Below are positions 1 through 6,678 of a stretch of DNA of 9,554 bases, one piece after another; position 1 is the first letter of the stretch, and every line of letters starts with the position of its first letter. The notes below the pieces were generated by a model, which saw only the letters and a program-made list of their open reading frames with translations, ran no database searches and was not told where the DNA came from. This DNA comes from Sphingomonadales bacterium UBA1936 (lineage in GTDB: Bacteria; Pseudomonadota; Alphaproteobacteria; Sphingomonadales; Sphingomonadaceae), in NCBI GenBank assembly GCA_002336985.1, contig DDFE01000144.1, positions 3,713 through 13,266 of the forward strand, read 5' to 3'. The position numbers and the translations under genes were made by a program.

Positions 1-788
1 ACGATCGGGTTGGCGTCGGTCAGTTCCCAGATCAGCCATCCGATGAAGGCGATAGCCGCCACCAGTGCGAACACCACGATCCGCGTCGAGTTGAACCAGT
101 CCTCGTTCTTGCCGAGGTCGAGCATGATCTGCAGCGCGCCGACCCAGACGACGAGCAGGATCAGACCGACCTGATCCACCTTGATCTTGCGGGTGGGGGT
201 TTCGCGATCCTTGAGGTTGTTCCAGCACACCGCGGCGCAGATCAGCCCGAACGGAACGTTGATCAGGAAGATCCAGCTCCAGTGGTAATTGTCGGAGATG
301 AATCCGCCGAGGATCGGCCCCATGATGGGCGCCACCAGCGTCGTCATCGACCAGATGCCGAGCGCGGTGGAGCGCTTCTCGGGAGGAAAGACCGCGATCA
401 GCAGTGCCTGGCTGCCCGGCATCATCGGCCCTGACACCGCGCCTTGAAGAATCCGGAAGGCGATCAGCGACGGCAGGTTCCAGGCGATACCGCACAGGAA
501 CGATGCGACGGTGAATAGCAAGACCGACAGGCAGAACACACGGACCACGCCGAACCGGCCCATGAGCCAACCCGTCAGCGGTACCGCGATGCCGTTCGCC
601 ACCGCGAACGCAGTAATAATCCAGGTCGAATTGTCCGCACTGACGCCCAAATTTCCCGCGATCGTCGGCAACGAGACATTGGCGATCGTCGAATCGAGCA
701 CCTGCATGAACGTGCCGACGGCAAGAGCGACCGCCACCATCGCCAGATTGGCACCGCGAAGCGGAGCCGGTGGAGCGGCGCTTGCCAT
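1..788 (-). CDS. emrB: EmrB-type MFS multidrug transporter, DHA2 family (C-terminus cut by window edge)
   Basis: Proton-driven inner-membrane exporter of the DHA2 (14-TM) major facilitator family, the pump of an EmrAB-type tripartite system. I translated it by hand from the ATG at 788; about 262 residues are present, roughly half of the usual ~510. Visible motifs: the DHA2 signature LDSTIANVSLP (31-41), motif-A-like GWLMGRFG (73-80), FRILQGAVSGP (111-121), and motif C APIMGPILGGFIS (153-165), followed by SDNYHWSWIFLINVPFG (165-181), which closely resembles E. coli EmrB. About seven hydrophobic segments are seen; the C-terminal half lies beyond coordinate 1. The ATG overlaps the emrA stop by one base (TGATG), and no good ribosome-binding site precedes it, so translation is probably coupled to emrA. 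The substrate cannot be read from sequence; relatives export hydrophobic or weakly acidic toxicants. Family call is firm; the exact symbol is by similarity. Confidence 0.95.
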   Translation of the reverse strand, partial: MASAAPPAPLRGANLAMVAVALAVGTFMQVLDSTIANVSLPTIAGNLGVSADNSTWIITAFAVANGIAVPLTGWLMGRFGVVRVFCLSVLLFTVASFLCGIAWNLPSLIAFRILQGAVSGPMMPGSQALLIAVFPPEKRSTALGIWSMTTLVAPIMGPILGGFISDNYHWSWIFLINVPFGLICAAVCWNNLKDRETPTRKIKVDQVGLILLVVWVGALQIMLDLGKNEDWFNSTRIVVFALVAAIAFIGWLIWELTDANPI

Positions 789-1966
789 CAGCGATTGGCT
801 GCGATGATCTGACGGATCCTCGCTTCGACCAACGGGTCGGCGCTTACGTCGCCTTGGGTGCCGCGCATCGCCGCGGGGGCAAGTGCACCGAGGCGCGCGC
901 CGCCGCGATCGGCCGTATCGACCGTTGCCGTCACCGACAGTCCGATACGCAGAGGATTCCGGCGTAATTCGTCGCGGTTCAGGGCGATACGAACCGGAAC
1001 GCGCTGGACGATCTTGATCCAGTTCCCGCTGGCATTCTGCGGCGGCAGCAGCGCGAAGGCATTGCCCGATCCCGCGCCAACGCCGGCAACGCGTCCGTGA
1101 TAGACGATGTCGCTGCCATAGGTATCCGCAGTCACAGTTACCGCCTGACCGATCCGCAGGTCCTTCAGCTGGGTTTCGCGGAAGTTCGCATCGACCCAGA
1201 CGCGGTCGAGGGGCACCACCGCCATCAACGGCGTTCCTGCTGCGATCTGCTGGCCGATCTGGACCGTGCGTTGCGCGACGACACCATCCGTCGGCGCGAC
1301 GATGTGCATATGTCCGCGGGCAATGGCAGCGCGGCGATAGGCCGCGATTGCTGAAAGCACGGCCGGGTTCGTTCCGACATCGGTTCCCTGCACCGCCGTT
1401 TGCGACTGGGCCTGCTGGCTGCGGGCAAGTGCCACATTGGCCCGGGCGACCTTCACCGCATCGGCCGCATGCGACAGCTCTTCACCGGAGATCGCGCCTT
1501 CGGCAGCGGCACTGCGGCGCCGCGCATAATCGTTGGTTGCACGGTCGAGCTCGGCCTGGGCCTGGCCGACCGCTGCTCCCGTTTCGCCCAGGCGCGTGAA
1601 CGATGCCCGGGTCGTGCGCACCGCACGCGCCAGTTCCGCCTCGGCTGCGGCGAGATTGACGTTCACCGTATCGGGATCGAGGTCGATCAGCGGCTGCCCG
1701 GTCTTTACCGACTGGGTATTGTCGGCATGGATCGCGAGGACCGTGCCGGGGTCGCGCGCCGTCACCGCCACGATATCGCCGGCGACATAGGCGTCGTCGG
1801 TTTCCTCCTGCGGCGATGCGAGCAGGAAATGATAAACGGCCCAGACCACGAGGCCGATGACGACGACCAAAGCCAGGATCGTCAGCAAGCGCTTCCGCGC
1901 CTGCGGGTTGCCGCGCGGCGGATCGGCTGCGGGGGTGGCGGGCGCCGGCGGGGCGGTCTCGGTCAT
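788..1966 (-). CDS. emrA: EmrA/HlyD-family periplasmic adaptor of the drug efflux pump
   Basis: Membrane fusion protein linking the inner-membrane pump to the outer-membrane channel. It has 392 residues, normal for EmrA. Order: Pro/Ala-rich cytoplasmic tail (1-25), one TM helix (about 26-49), first half of the lipoyl/barrel-sandwich domain starting at ETDDAYVAGD (55-64), an Ala/Arg/Gln-rich alpha-helical hairpin (about 100-215), second lipoyl half IVAPTDGVVAQR (222-233), then a beta-barrel domain with VDANFRETQL (258-267) and the EmrA-typical segment GSGNAFALLPPQ (299-310) followed by NASGNW. No lipobox, so it is anchored by the N-terminal TM helix. The ATG overlaps the nodT stop as ATGA, and an AAGGAAAG ribosome-binding site lies in the last nodT codons. 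Its own stop overlaps emrB by one base. The family and role are very clear. Confidence 0.95.
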   Translation of the reverse strand: MTETAPPAPATPAADPPRGNPQARKRLLTILALVVVIGLVVWAVYHFLLASPQEETDDAYVAGDIVAVTARDPGTVLAIHADNTQSVKTGQPLIDLDPDTVNVNLAAAEAELARAVRTTRASFTRLGETGAAVGQAQAELDRATNDYARRRSAAAEGAISGEELSHAADAVKVARANVALARSQQAQSQTAVQGTDVGTNPAVLSAIAAYRRAAIARGHMHIVAPTDGVVAQRTVQIGQQIAAGTPLMAVVPLDRVWVDANFRETQLKDLRIGQAVTVTADTYGSDIVYHGRVAGVGAGSGNAFALLPPQNASGNWIKIVQRVPVRIALNRDELRRNPLRIGLSVTATVDTADRGGARLGALAPAAMRGTQGDVSADPLVEARIRQIIAANR

Positions 1967-3360
1967 TTGCTTTCCTTGGGTAAATAGCCGCCACCGAGCG
2001 CCATCACGAGCGCAATGCGTGTGCGTGCCGCATCGGCAGAAAGATTGGCTTCGGCGAGTTGGGCGTCGAGCAGCCGCACGTCATTGTCGACCAGGTCGAG
2101 CCTGCTGCTGAGGCCGCTGCGGACACGCACAGCGTTGAGGCGCCCGGTCTCGGCAAAACCGCTGACGACCTGCGCCTGGCTGCGGCGACGTTCGGCGATG
2201 TTCCGGTCGAGCGCCACGGCATCGGCCGCTTCGCGAACGGCCGTCACCACATGGCCGTTATAGTCCGCGGTCGCGAGATCGAGCGCAGCCGTTGCCCCTG
2301 CGAGATCCGCCTTCAACCTGCCATTGTCGAAGATCGGCAGATGGATGGCAGGGCCAGCGCCGACCGTACCGGCGTCGAGTGCGAAAAGATTTTCGATGCC
2401 GATAGCCTGGAATCCGGCAAGCGCAGCCAGGTTGATGTTCGGATAGAAAGCGCGGCGCGCCACCTGCCGGCCCGCCGCGGCAGCCGCGATCCGGACCTGC
2501 CCGGCGGCGAGATCGGCCCGGCGTGCGAGAAGGTCCGCCGGGATCGCCGCCGGCAGCGTCAATCCGTCGAGCCGCATCGTGCTCGGCGTGATCGCCGCCG
2601 CATAATCGGCGCCTCGTCCGGCGAGCGCGGCAAGCGCATTGGCGGCCAATGCGCGCTGGCCCTGCGCAGCGACCAGTGCACTGCGTGCCTGGGCAAGCAA
2701 TGTTTCGGCGGCCGTGGTGTCGATCCGGCTGGCCAGCTGGCTGCGTTGCCGCACCCGGACCAGCTTCAGCGACCCTTCGCGCGTGGAAATCGCCGATGCC
2801 GCGATCTTTGCCGCGAGTTCGGCTCGCGTCAGGTCGACATAAGTCTGCGCAACGGCACCCGCGAGCGCGAGGCGGGCCGCTTCGGCATCGAGCCGCGCGG
2901 CATCGGCGGATGCGTTCGCACCTTCGATCGCAGCACGCTGGCGGCCGAAGAGGTCGAGGTTCCAGCTCAGGTTTGCCTGCACCTGCCCGACGAAGCGCGT
3001 GCTGCCCCCATAGGGCGGTGGAATGGTGTAGCGGCCCGAAAGGCGTGCGACCTGCGCCGATCCGTCGAGCGTGATGTCCGGGCCATCCTCGGCACGGCGC
3101 GAGGAAAGCACCGCATCGGCCTGTCGCACGCGGGCAAGCGCTGCAGCGAGTGTCGGGCTATTGGCCGTCGCATCGTCGACCAGCCGGTCGAGTTGCGGAT
3201 CCCCGAATGCCCGCCACCAGCGGGCATCTATTTCCGGCGCAACCACGCTCCCGAGGCCCAGATCGCTGGCGGCCATCGGCGTGACGGACGGCTTGGCACT
3301 AGGAATCGTGCATCCGGCAAGCAGCAGCACGGCGGCGGGAACGGTTCGCATCAGCCGCAT
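1963..3360 (-). CDS. NodT/OprM-type outer-membrane efflux lipoprotein
   Basis: Outer-membrane channel (TolC-like, RND-type outer-membrane factor, NodT branch) giving the EmrAB pump its exit duct. From the ATG at 3360 it has 465 residues, the usual size. A short lipoprotein signal (about residues 1-16) ends in the lipobox LLAGC with Cys17, predicting lipidation. Family motifs: RWWRAFGDPQLDRLVDDA (47-64), LSWNLDLFGRQ (131-141), ARRADLAAGQVRIAAA (279-294), FYPNINLAALAGF (305-317), GPAIHLPIFDNGRLKADLA (336-354) and LVMALGGGY (451-459). Two homologous OEP halves are evident. The reading frame stays open back to 3537, but that extension is antisense-like Arg-rich sequence inside marR without a signal peptide, so I chose 3360, which gives an ideal lipoprotein start and overlaps marR by 10 bp. 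ATG 3351 is an alternative (TGATG overlap) but would remove two Arg from the n-region. It ends in an ATGA overlap with emrA. Confidence 0.93.
   Translation of the reverse strand: MRLMRTVPAAVLLLAGCTIPSAKPSVTPMAASDLGLGSVVAPEIDARWWRAFGDPQLDRLVDDATANSPTLAAALARVRQADAVLSSRRAEDGPDITLDGSAQVARLSGRYTIPPPYGGSTRFVGQVQANLSWNLDLFGRQRAAIEGANASADAARLDAEAARLALAGAVAQTYVDLTRAELAAKIAASAISTREGSLKLVRVRQRSQLASRIDTTAAETLLAQARSALVAAQGQRALAANALAALAGRGADYAAAITPSTMRLDGLTLPAAIPADLLARRADLAAGQVRIAAAAAGRQVARRAFYPNINLAALAGFQAIGIENLFALDAGTVGAGPAIHLPIFDNGRLKADLAGATAALDLATADYNGHVVTAVREAADAVALDRNIAERRRSQAQVVSGFAETGRLNAVRVRSGLSSRLDLVDNDVRLLDAQLAEANLSADAARTRIALVMALGGGYLPKESK
1970..1977 (-). promoter_or_regulatory. Ribosome-binding site of emrA inside the end of nodT
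   Basis: AAGGAAAG on the minus strand. The AAGGA core ends six bases before the emrA ATG (1966) and forms part of the last nodT codons (Pro-Lys-Glu-Ser-Lys-stop). It supports the emrA start and gives emrA its own initiation signal as well as coupling. Confidence 0.7.
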
Positions 3361-3821
3361 GATGGCTCGCTCGCTGCTTTGGACAGCGTCACTTCGAGCC
3401 GCTGCAGCAGGTCGATCAGCGTTTCGACGTCGGCGGAATTCCAGTCGGTCAGCCACACGTTCCAACAGGCGATCAGGCGCTGGCGCACGCGGAGCGCAGT
3501 CGAGACGCCCGCTTCGGTCAGTGCAAGGTTGACGCAACGGCGATCGGCCAGGTCGCGCTCACGCGTGATCCAGCCGCGCTCCTCAAGCGTGTCGATCGTC
3601 CTGATCGTTGCGCCCTTGTCATGAGCAAGGTCGTTCGCCAGTTCCGCGCCCGTCGTCGCGCGGCCGAAATAGATCGAGATCAGCGCTTGCCACTGCGTGA
3701 AGGTCACCGCTTCCTCGACGAATGCCGGGGCCAGCGCATCTTCGCACAGGCGGAAGTTGCGCTTGATGAGATAGCCCACCGAGCGGTCCGGAAAGAAATT
3801 GGACTCGGAATAGAATGCCAT
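3351..3821 (-). CDS. MarR-family transcriptional regulator, likely repressor of the efflux operon
   Basis: Winged-helix DNA-binding regulator of the MarR/EmrR type, 156 residues from ATG 3821. Seen: an N-terminal dimerisation helix region (about 10-38), TQWQALISIY (42-51), the helix-turn-helix with TGAELANDLAHDKGATIRTI (57-76), then LEERGWITRERDLADRR (79-95) forming the recognition-helix end and the wing with the conserved D-x-R-R, and VNLALTEAG (97-105). C-terminal helices follow. As first gene of the run it probably represses itself and the pump genes until a ligand binds; this is inference from family behaviour and from a palindrome just upstream. An in-frame TTG at 3887 would add 22 residues of poor, Cys-rich sequence unlike the family and would run through the putative promoter, so I prefer 3821. 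No clear ribosome-binding site precedes it. Cys26, Cys96 and Cys119 are present, but redox sensing is only a possibility. Confidence 0.92.
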   Translation of the reverse strand: MAFYSESNFFPDRSVGYLIKRNFRLCEDALAPAFVEEAVTFTQWQALISIYFGRATTGAELANDLAHDKGATIRTIDTLEERGWITRERDLADRRCVNLALTEAGVSTALRVRQRLIACWNVWLTDWNSADVETLIDLLQRLEVTLSKAASEPSCG

Positions 3822-3824
3822 TCG

Positions 3825-3844
3825 ATTGCCGTAGCAATGATTGC
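3825..3844 (-). promoter_or_regulatory. Putative MarR operator: tripartite palindrome before marR
   Basis: On the plus strand the bases read ATTGC-CGTA-GCAAT-G-ATTGC. This is two nested perfect inverted repeats sharing the middle arm: a 14-bp one (3825-3838) and an 11-bp one (3834-3844). It ends three bases before the marR ATG and covers the putative -10 element and part of the promoter spacer. MarR dimers bind palindromes of this size in their own promoters, so autorepression is a reasonable inference. The palindrome is seen directly; the function is not. Confidence 0.5.
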
Positions 3845-3856
3845 CTCGGCAGTCAA
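3828..3856 (-). promoter_or_regulatory. Putative sigma-70-type promoter of the marR-nodT-emrAB operon
   Basis: On the minus strand TTGACT (3856-3851, five of six matches to the -35 consensus) is followed after 17 bases by TACGGC (3833-3828) as a weak -10. Extended to GCTACGGC, it partly matches the Caulobacter-type housekeeping form TTGACGS-N10-14-GCTANAWC with a 14-base gap. The predicted start of transcription falls within a few bases of the marR ATG at 3821, so the mRNA could be leaderless or have a very short leader, consistent with no visible ribosome-binding site. It is the best candidate in the 113-bp gap; the poor -10 keeps confidence low. Confidence 0.4.
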
Positions 3857-3891
3857 TTTCGCATTCGACAATCGGTCTGGCCGCCAATTTA

Positions 3892-3928
3892 CCGTCGCTC
3901 TCCCCGCAGCGGGCGAGGAAAGCGACGG
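3892..3928 (-). terminator. GC-rich stem-loop after the DUF885 gene, possible terminator
   Basis: Arms CCGTCGCT (3892-3899) and AGCGACGG (3921-3928) form a perfect 8-bp stem. Inside it, CTCCCC/GGG-GAG can continue the pairing around a short loop, giving a long imperfect hairpin. It begins six bases beyond the DUF885 stop codon (3937-3935) and lies before the marR promoter region. On the minus strand it is followed by TAAATT, not a strong T run, so it may be a weak intrinsic terminator, a Rho-linked element or an mRNA 3'-end stabiliser. Confidence 0.45.
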
Positions 3929-3934
3929 AAAAAC

Positions 3935-5743
3935 CTAGGCCATCGCTTCCTTGGTACGCTCAGCGATCCGCTTTTCGAGGATGGTCAGGGGCATCGCGCC
4001 TTCCTTCAGCACTTCGTGAAACTGCTTGATATCGAATTTCGCGCCGAGCGTTTTCTGTGCGGTTTCGCGGGCACGGGTCCAGGCGATGTGGCCCATCTTG
4101 TAGCTGCAGGCCTGGCCGATCTGCGTGCAATACCGCTCGACCTCACGCTGGCTGCGCGGCTGGGCGAAGCCGGTGGTCTCGACCATGTACTGCGTCGCCT
4201 TTTCGCGGCTCCACTGCTTGGTGTGGATGCCGGTGTCGACGACGAGCCGTGCGGCGCGGAACAGGAAGGACTGGAGGTATCCCGCCTTCTCGATGCCTTC
4301 GTACGCACCGAGTTCGTCGGCGAGCTGTTCGGAATAGAGCGCCCAGCCTTCCGAATATGCCGAGAACCCCCCGATCTTGCGAAGCGTCGGAATGTCCTTC
4401 GATTCCTGCGCCAGGCTGATCTGCAGGTGATGGCCCGGCAGGCCCTCATGATAGGTCAGCGAGGGCAGCGAGTATTTCGGCCAGTCGCCGGTATCCTTCA
4501 GGTTGATGAAATAGATCGCAGGCCGTGAGCCATCGAGTGCGGCGCGGTTATAATAACCGTTCGAGGCACCGTCCTGAATTTCCGGGGGCACACGGCGGAT
4601 TTCGAGCGGTTGCGTGGGCAAGGTCGCGAACGCGCGCGGCAAACGGGCAGACATCGCCTTGATCCCCGCGTTCAGGCTGGCGATCAGTTCGGCGCGTCCC
4701 GGATCGGTATTGGCATAGACCTGTTCGGGCCGGACGTTCAGCGCCGACAAACGTGCACCGACGCTGCCCTGTGTCAGACCTGCGGCTTTCAGGATCACGT
4801 CGAGCTTGGCGGTCAGGTCGGCCACCTGTTGCAAGCCGATCTGATGGACCTCCTCAGGCGTGAACTTGGTCGTGGTCGCCTGTTCGAGTGCGGCGGCATA
4901 GATCGCCGCCCCATCCTTCAGCCGCCATGCACCGTCGCCGGCCGCCGTCGTCGGACGCAACTGCTTCATCAGCGCGATCTGGCGGTCGAGCGCGGGATAG
5001 ACCTTGTCCGCCACGATCTTCGATGCGCGTCCGCTCCAGTCGCCCGCGATCTGCTTGGCCGCGGCACGTTTCACCAGCGACTCGACCATCGTGTTTGCTT
5101 CTGGTGCCGGAGCACGCAGCTTCGCCATCTGGCCCAGGGTGAGGTCGATCGACCATCCGGGTGCCAGATAACCGCGTGCGGCCTCCGCCTTCTGCTCCGT
5201 CGTATCCTGGTCGAGCGCGGTCGCGACTTGTTCGAGGCGCGAAAGATACGCTTCGCAATCGGCGCTGTTGTTGATGGTGTGGGCGGTGTTGAGAAAATCG
5301 GGAAGTTCGAAGTAATTGCCACCCTGCTGGAATATCCGGTACGGGCGCTGAACGCCGTCGATATCGAACTTGTCTGCCGCGACCATGCGCGACTCGATCT
5401 GGTAGATCACGACATCGCGATTGACCTGTCCGGACGGTGACAGGGTTTTCGGATCGACCGCCTTGAGCGATGCCAACGCCTTTTTCGTACGGGCGAGCGA
5501 TGCATGACGCTCGGCGGCAGTGCTGGGCGACAACATGCCTTTCCACGCGGCATTCGGCCCCTTGTCGAGGCCCAGCGAACTGGCAAGCTCGGGTGAATGC
5601 TTCAGGTTTTCCTGGAAGATGTTTTCGAACAGCACGTTCAGTGCAGCATCACCACTGCCCGCCTGCGCGAATGCGAATGTCGGGTTGAACGCGGCATAGG
5701 CGGTGGCGGCGCCGGCGGTGGCGACGAATTGACGACGATCCAT
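3935..5743 (-). CDS. DUF885 family protein, predicted Tat-exported metallopeptidase-like enzyme
   Basis: 602-residue member of the DUF885 family, whose sequences suggest a zinc peptidase-like fold; no specific substrate is known to me. Residues 1-27 look like a twin-arginine signal: DRRQFVATAGAATA, a hydrophobic stretch, then AFAQA as cleavage region, so the protein is probably periplasmic. Family motifs: NGYYNRAALDGSRPAIYFIN (395-414), TYHEGLPGHHLQ (430-441), SAYSEGWALYSEQL (461-474), VVDTGIHTKQWSREKA (501-516) and GQACSYKMGH (543-552). Candidate metal or catalytic residues are His432, Glu433, His438/His439, Glu465 and His507. Full length, no frameshift seen. The ATG at 5743 is supported by the export signal and by GGGGAG ten bases upstream. 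It runs in the same direction as marR but is separated by 113 bp, a stem-loop and a promoter-like element, so it is probably its own unit. Role in the cell: not determined; peptide turnover is a guess. Confidence 0.9.
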   Translation of the reverse strand: MDRRQFVATAGAATAYAAFNPTFAFAQAGSGDAALNVLFENIFQENLKHSPELASSLGLDKGPNAAWKGMLSPSTAAERHASLARTKKALASLKAVDPKTLSPSGQVNRDVVIYQIESRMVAADKFDIDGVQRPYRIFQQGGNYFELPDFLNTAHTINNSADCEAYLSRLEQVATALDQDTTEQKAEAARGYLAPGWSIDLTLGQMAKLRAPAPEANTMVESLVKRAAAKQIAGDWSGRASKIVADKVYPALDRQIALMKQLRPTTAAGDGAWRLKDGAAIYAAALEQATTTKFTPEEVHQIGLQQVADLTAKLDVILKAAGLTQGSVGARLSALNVRPEQVYANTDPGRAELIASLNAGIKAMSARLPRAFATLPTQPLEIRRVPPEIQDGASNGYYNRAALDGSRPAIYFINLKDTGDWPKYSLPSLTYHEGLPGHHLQISLAQESKDIPTLRKIGGFSAYSEGWALYSEQLADELGAYEGIEKAGYLQSFLFRAARLVVDTGIHTKQWSREKATQYMVETTGFAQPRSQREVERYCTQIGQACSYKMGHIAWTRARETAQKTLGAKFDIKQFHEVLKEGAMPLTILEKRIAERTKEAMA

Positions 5744-5807
5744 GGATGAAAGACTCCCCGGTTTATCCTTGTGGGCGAGCCTAGGTGGTCATCGGGTAAA
5801 GTGAAAT

Positions 5808-5838
5808 GTCGTTTGTCGAACGCTGACGGTCGTTCGTC
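5808..5838. repeat. Direct repeat with 21-bp period upstream of the DUF885 gene
   Basis: GTCGTTTGTC (5808-5817) and GTCGTTCGTC (5829-5838) on the plus strand match at nine of ten bases and start 21 bp apart, two helical turns. Such phasing suits paired binding of a regulator on one face of the DNA, but a chance repeat in GC-rich sequence is possible. Confidence 0.45.
5817..5836. repeat. Small inverted repeat after the DUF815 gene
   Basis: CGAACG (5817-5822) and CGTTCG (5831-5836) are perfect complements around an 8-base loop, starting ten bases beyond the DUF815 stop. On the minus strand no T tract follows, so it is at best a weak terminator. It overlaps the 21-bp-phased direct repeat. Confidence 0.35.
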
Positions 5839-5845
5839 CGCGCGA

Positions 5846-6640
5846 TCAGGGCAGCGAGCGCTTCTCGCGGCCGGCCAGTTCGACGATATAGTGCCATGCG
5901 ACACGGCCCGACCGGCTGCCGCGCTGTGTCGCGAACTGCACCGCATCGTGCGCGTCGAAGGGCAGGCCGTATTGCTTCGCATAGCCCTCGACCATCGCGA
6001 CATAGGTCGGCTGGTCGGCGACATGGAAACCCAGCGACAAGCCGAAGCGATCGGCCAGCGCGAGTGCATCGTCGGCAGCGTCGCGCGGATTGATTGCCGT
6101 TTCCTGCTCCGCCATGTCGCGCTTTACGATGTGGCGACGGTTCGACGTGACGTAGAGCCGGACGTTCGCAGGCCGCGCTGCCGCGCCGCCGTCCAGCACC
6201 GAGCGGAGTTCGCGCGCCGCCTGCACCTCGTCGAAACCGAGGTCGTCGATGAACACGATGACCTTCCGGTCCCAGGTGGCAGCGACGGCGAAAAGTGCGG
6301 GCAGGGTGTGGAGGTCGCCCGCGGCGACCTCGATCAGCACAACTCCAGCAGTCGCACCGACTGCAGCCTTGGCAAGCGCCGACTTGCCGGTCCCGCGCGC
6401 GCCCCACAGCAATGCGTCGTGCGCGGCGTGTCCGGCTGCGTGGCGTCGGGTATTTTCGACAAGCGTTTCCTTCACCATGTCAATGCCGGTCAGCAGTTCG
6501 AGCGGCAACGGCCGGAGGTCGGCAACGGCGAGTTTGCGGCCGTCCCAGCGATAGGCCTTCTCGCCTGCGGATGCCGGTTCGGGCGCGGGCGGCGCCAGCC
6601 GGTCGAGCGCGTCGGCGATACGGCGGAGAGTGTCGTCCAT
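5846..6640 (-). CDS. DUF815 family AAA ATPase
   Basis: 264-residue cytoplasmic P-loop ATPase of the DUF815 family, numbered from ATG 6640. Walker A is GARGTGKS (80-87) in the context LLWGARGTGKSALAKA; Walker B is VIVFIDDLGFD (127-137); TSNRRHIVKRDM (165-176) is the sensor-1 region; DRFGLSLGF (197-205) resembles the arginine-finger segment of AAA proteins. The N-terminal 30 residues are helical and Pro/Ala-rich (DDTLRRIADALDRLAPP). The C-terminal part has GLPFDAHDAVQFATQRG, typical of the family. The reaction is ATP hydrolysis coupled to an unknown remodelling step; no pathway is established to my knowledge. The ATG lies 38 bp after the prsR stop; an in-frame GTG at 6667 would add nine residues and shorten the gap to 11 bp, and cannot be excluded. 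The close spacing suggests cotranscription with prsR. Confidence 0.88.
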   Translation of the reverse strand: MDDTLRRIADALDRLAPPAPEPASAGEKAYRWDGRKLAVADLRPLPLELLTGIDMVKETLVENTRRHAAGHAAHDALLWGARGTGKSALAKAAVGATAGVVLIEVAAGDLHTLPALFAVAATWDRKVIVFIDDLGFDEVQAARELRSVLDGGAAARPANVRLYVTSNRRHIVKRDMAEQETAINPRDAADDALALADRFGLSLGFHVADQPTYVAMVEGYAKQYGLPFDAHDAVQFATQRGSRSGRVAWHYIVELAGREKRSLP

Positions 6641-6678
6641 GGCTGCCGGATAGGGGCGGACCCGCACCGCCGCAACGG

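Larger units (their letters stand above)
5744..5845 (-). promoter_or_regulatory. 102-bp spacer upstream of the DUF885 gene, presumed promoter region
   Basis: This is one of the two sizeable gene-free gaps in the window. On the minus strand TTCACT followed after 16 bases by TAGGCT is a poor promoter candidate, and I do not consider it reliable. It also holds a direct repeat and an inverted repeat (listed separately). A GGGGAG at 5759-5754 is a plausible ribosome-binding site for the DUF885 ATG. A transcription start for DUF885 somewhere here is inferred from the gap itself. Confidence 0.35.

Noticed and set aside
3295..3310. TGGCAC motif as a sigma-54 promoter target of PrsR
   Set aside because: It lies inside nodT coding sequence, and the bases at the -12 position do not give a TTGC-type element; other TGGCAC hits in the window fail in the same way.
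3361..3537. N-terminal extension of the nodT frame back to 3537
   Set aside because: It lies wholly within marR in another frame, is Arg-rich and would bury the lipoprotein signal internally.
2059..3624. 521-codon open frame on the plus strand, antisense to nodT and marR
   Set aside because: It has no recognisable domain, is rich in Arg, Gly and His, and mirrors a fully convincing gene on the other strand. Long antisense frames are common in high-GC DNA.
3822..3887. TTG start at 3887 for marR
   Set aside because: The added 22 residues do not look like MarR sequence, and the TTGACT promoter-like element lies inside them.
3815..5440. Plus-strand frames (3815-4528 and 4610-5440) antisense to the DUF885 gene
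   Set aside because: Opposite a complete gene with all family motifs; the composition is that of shadow translations.
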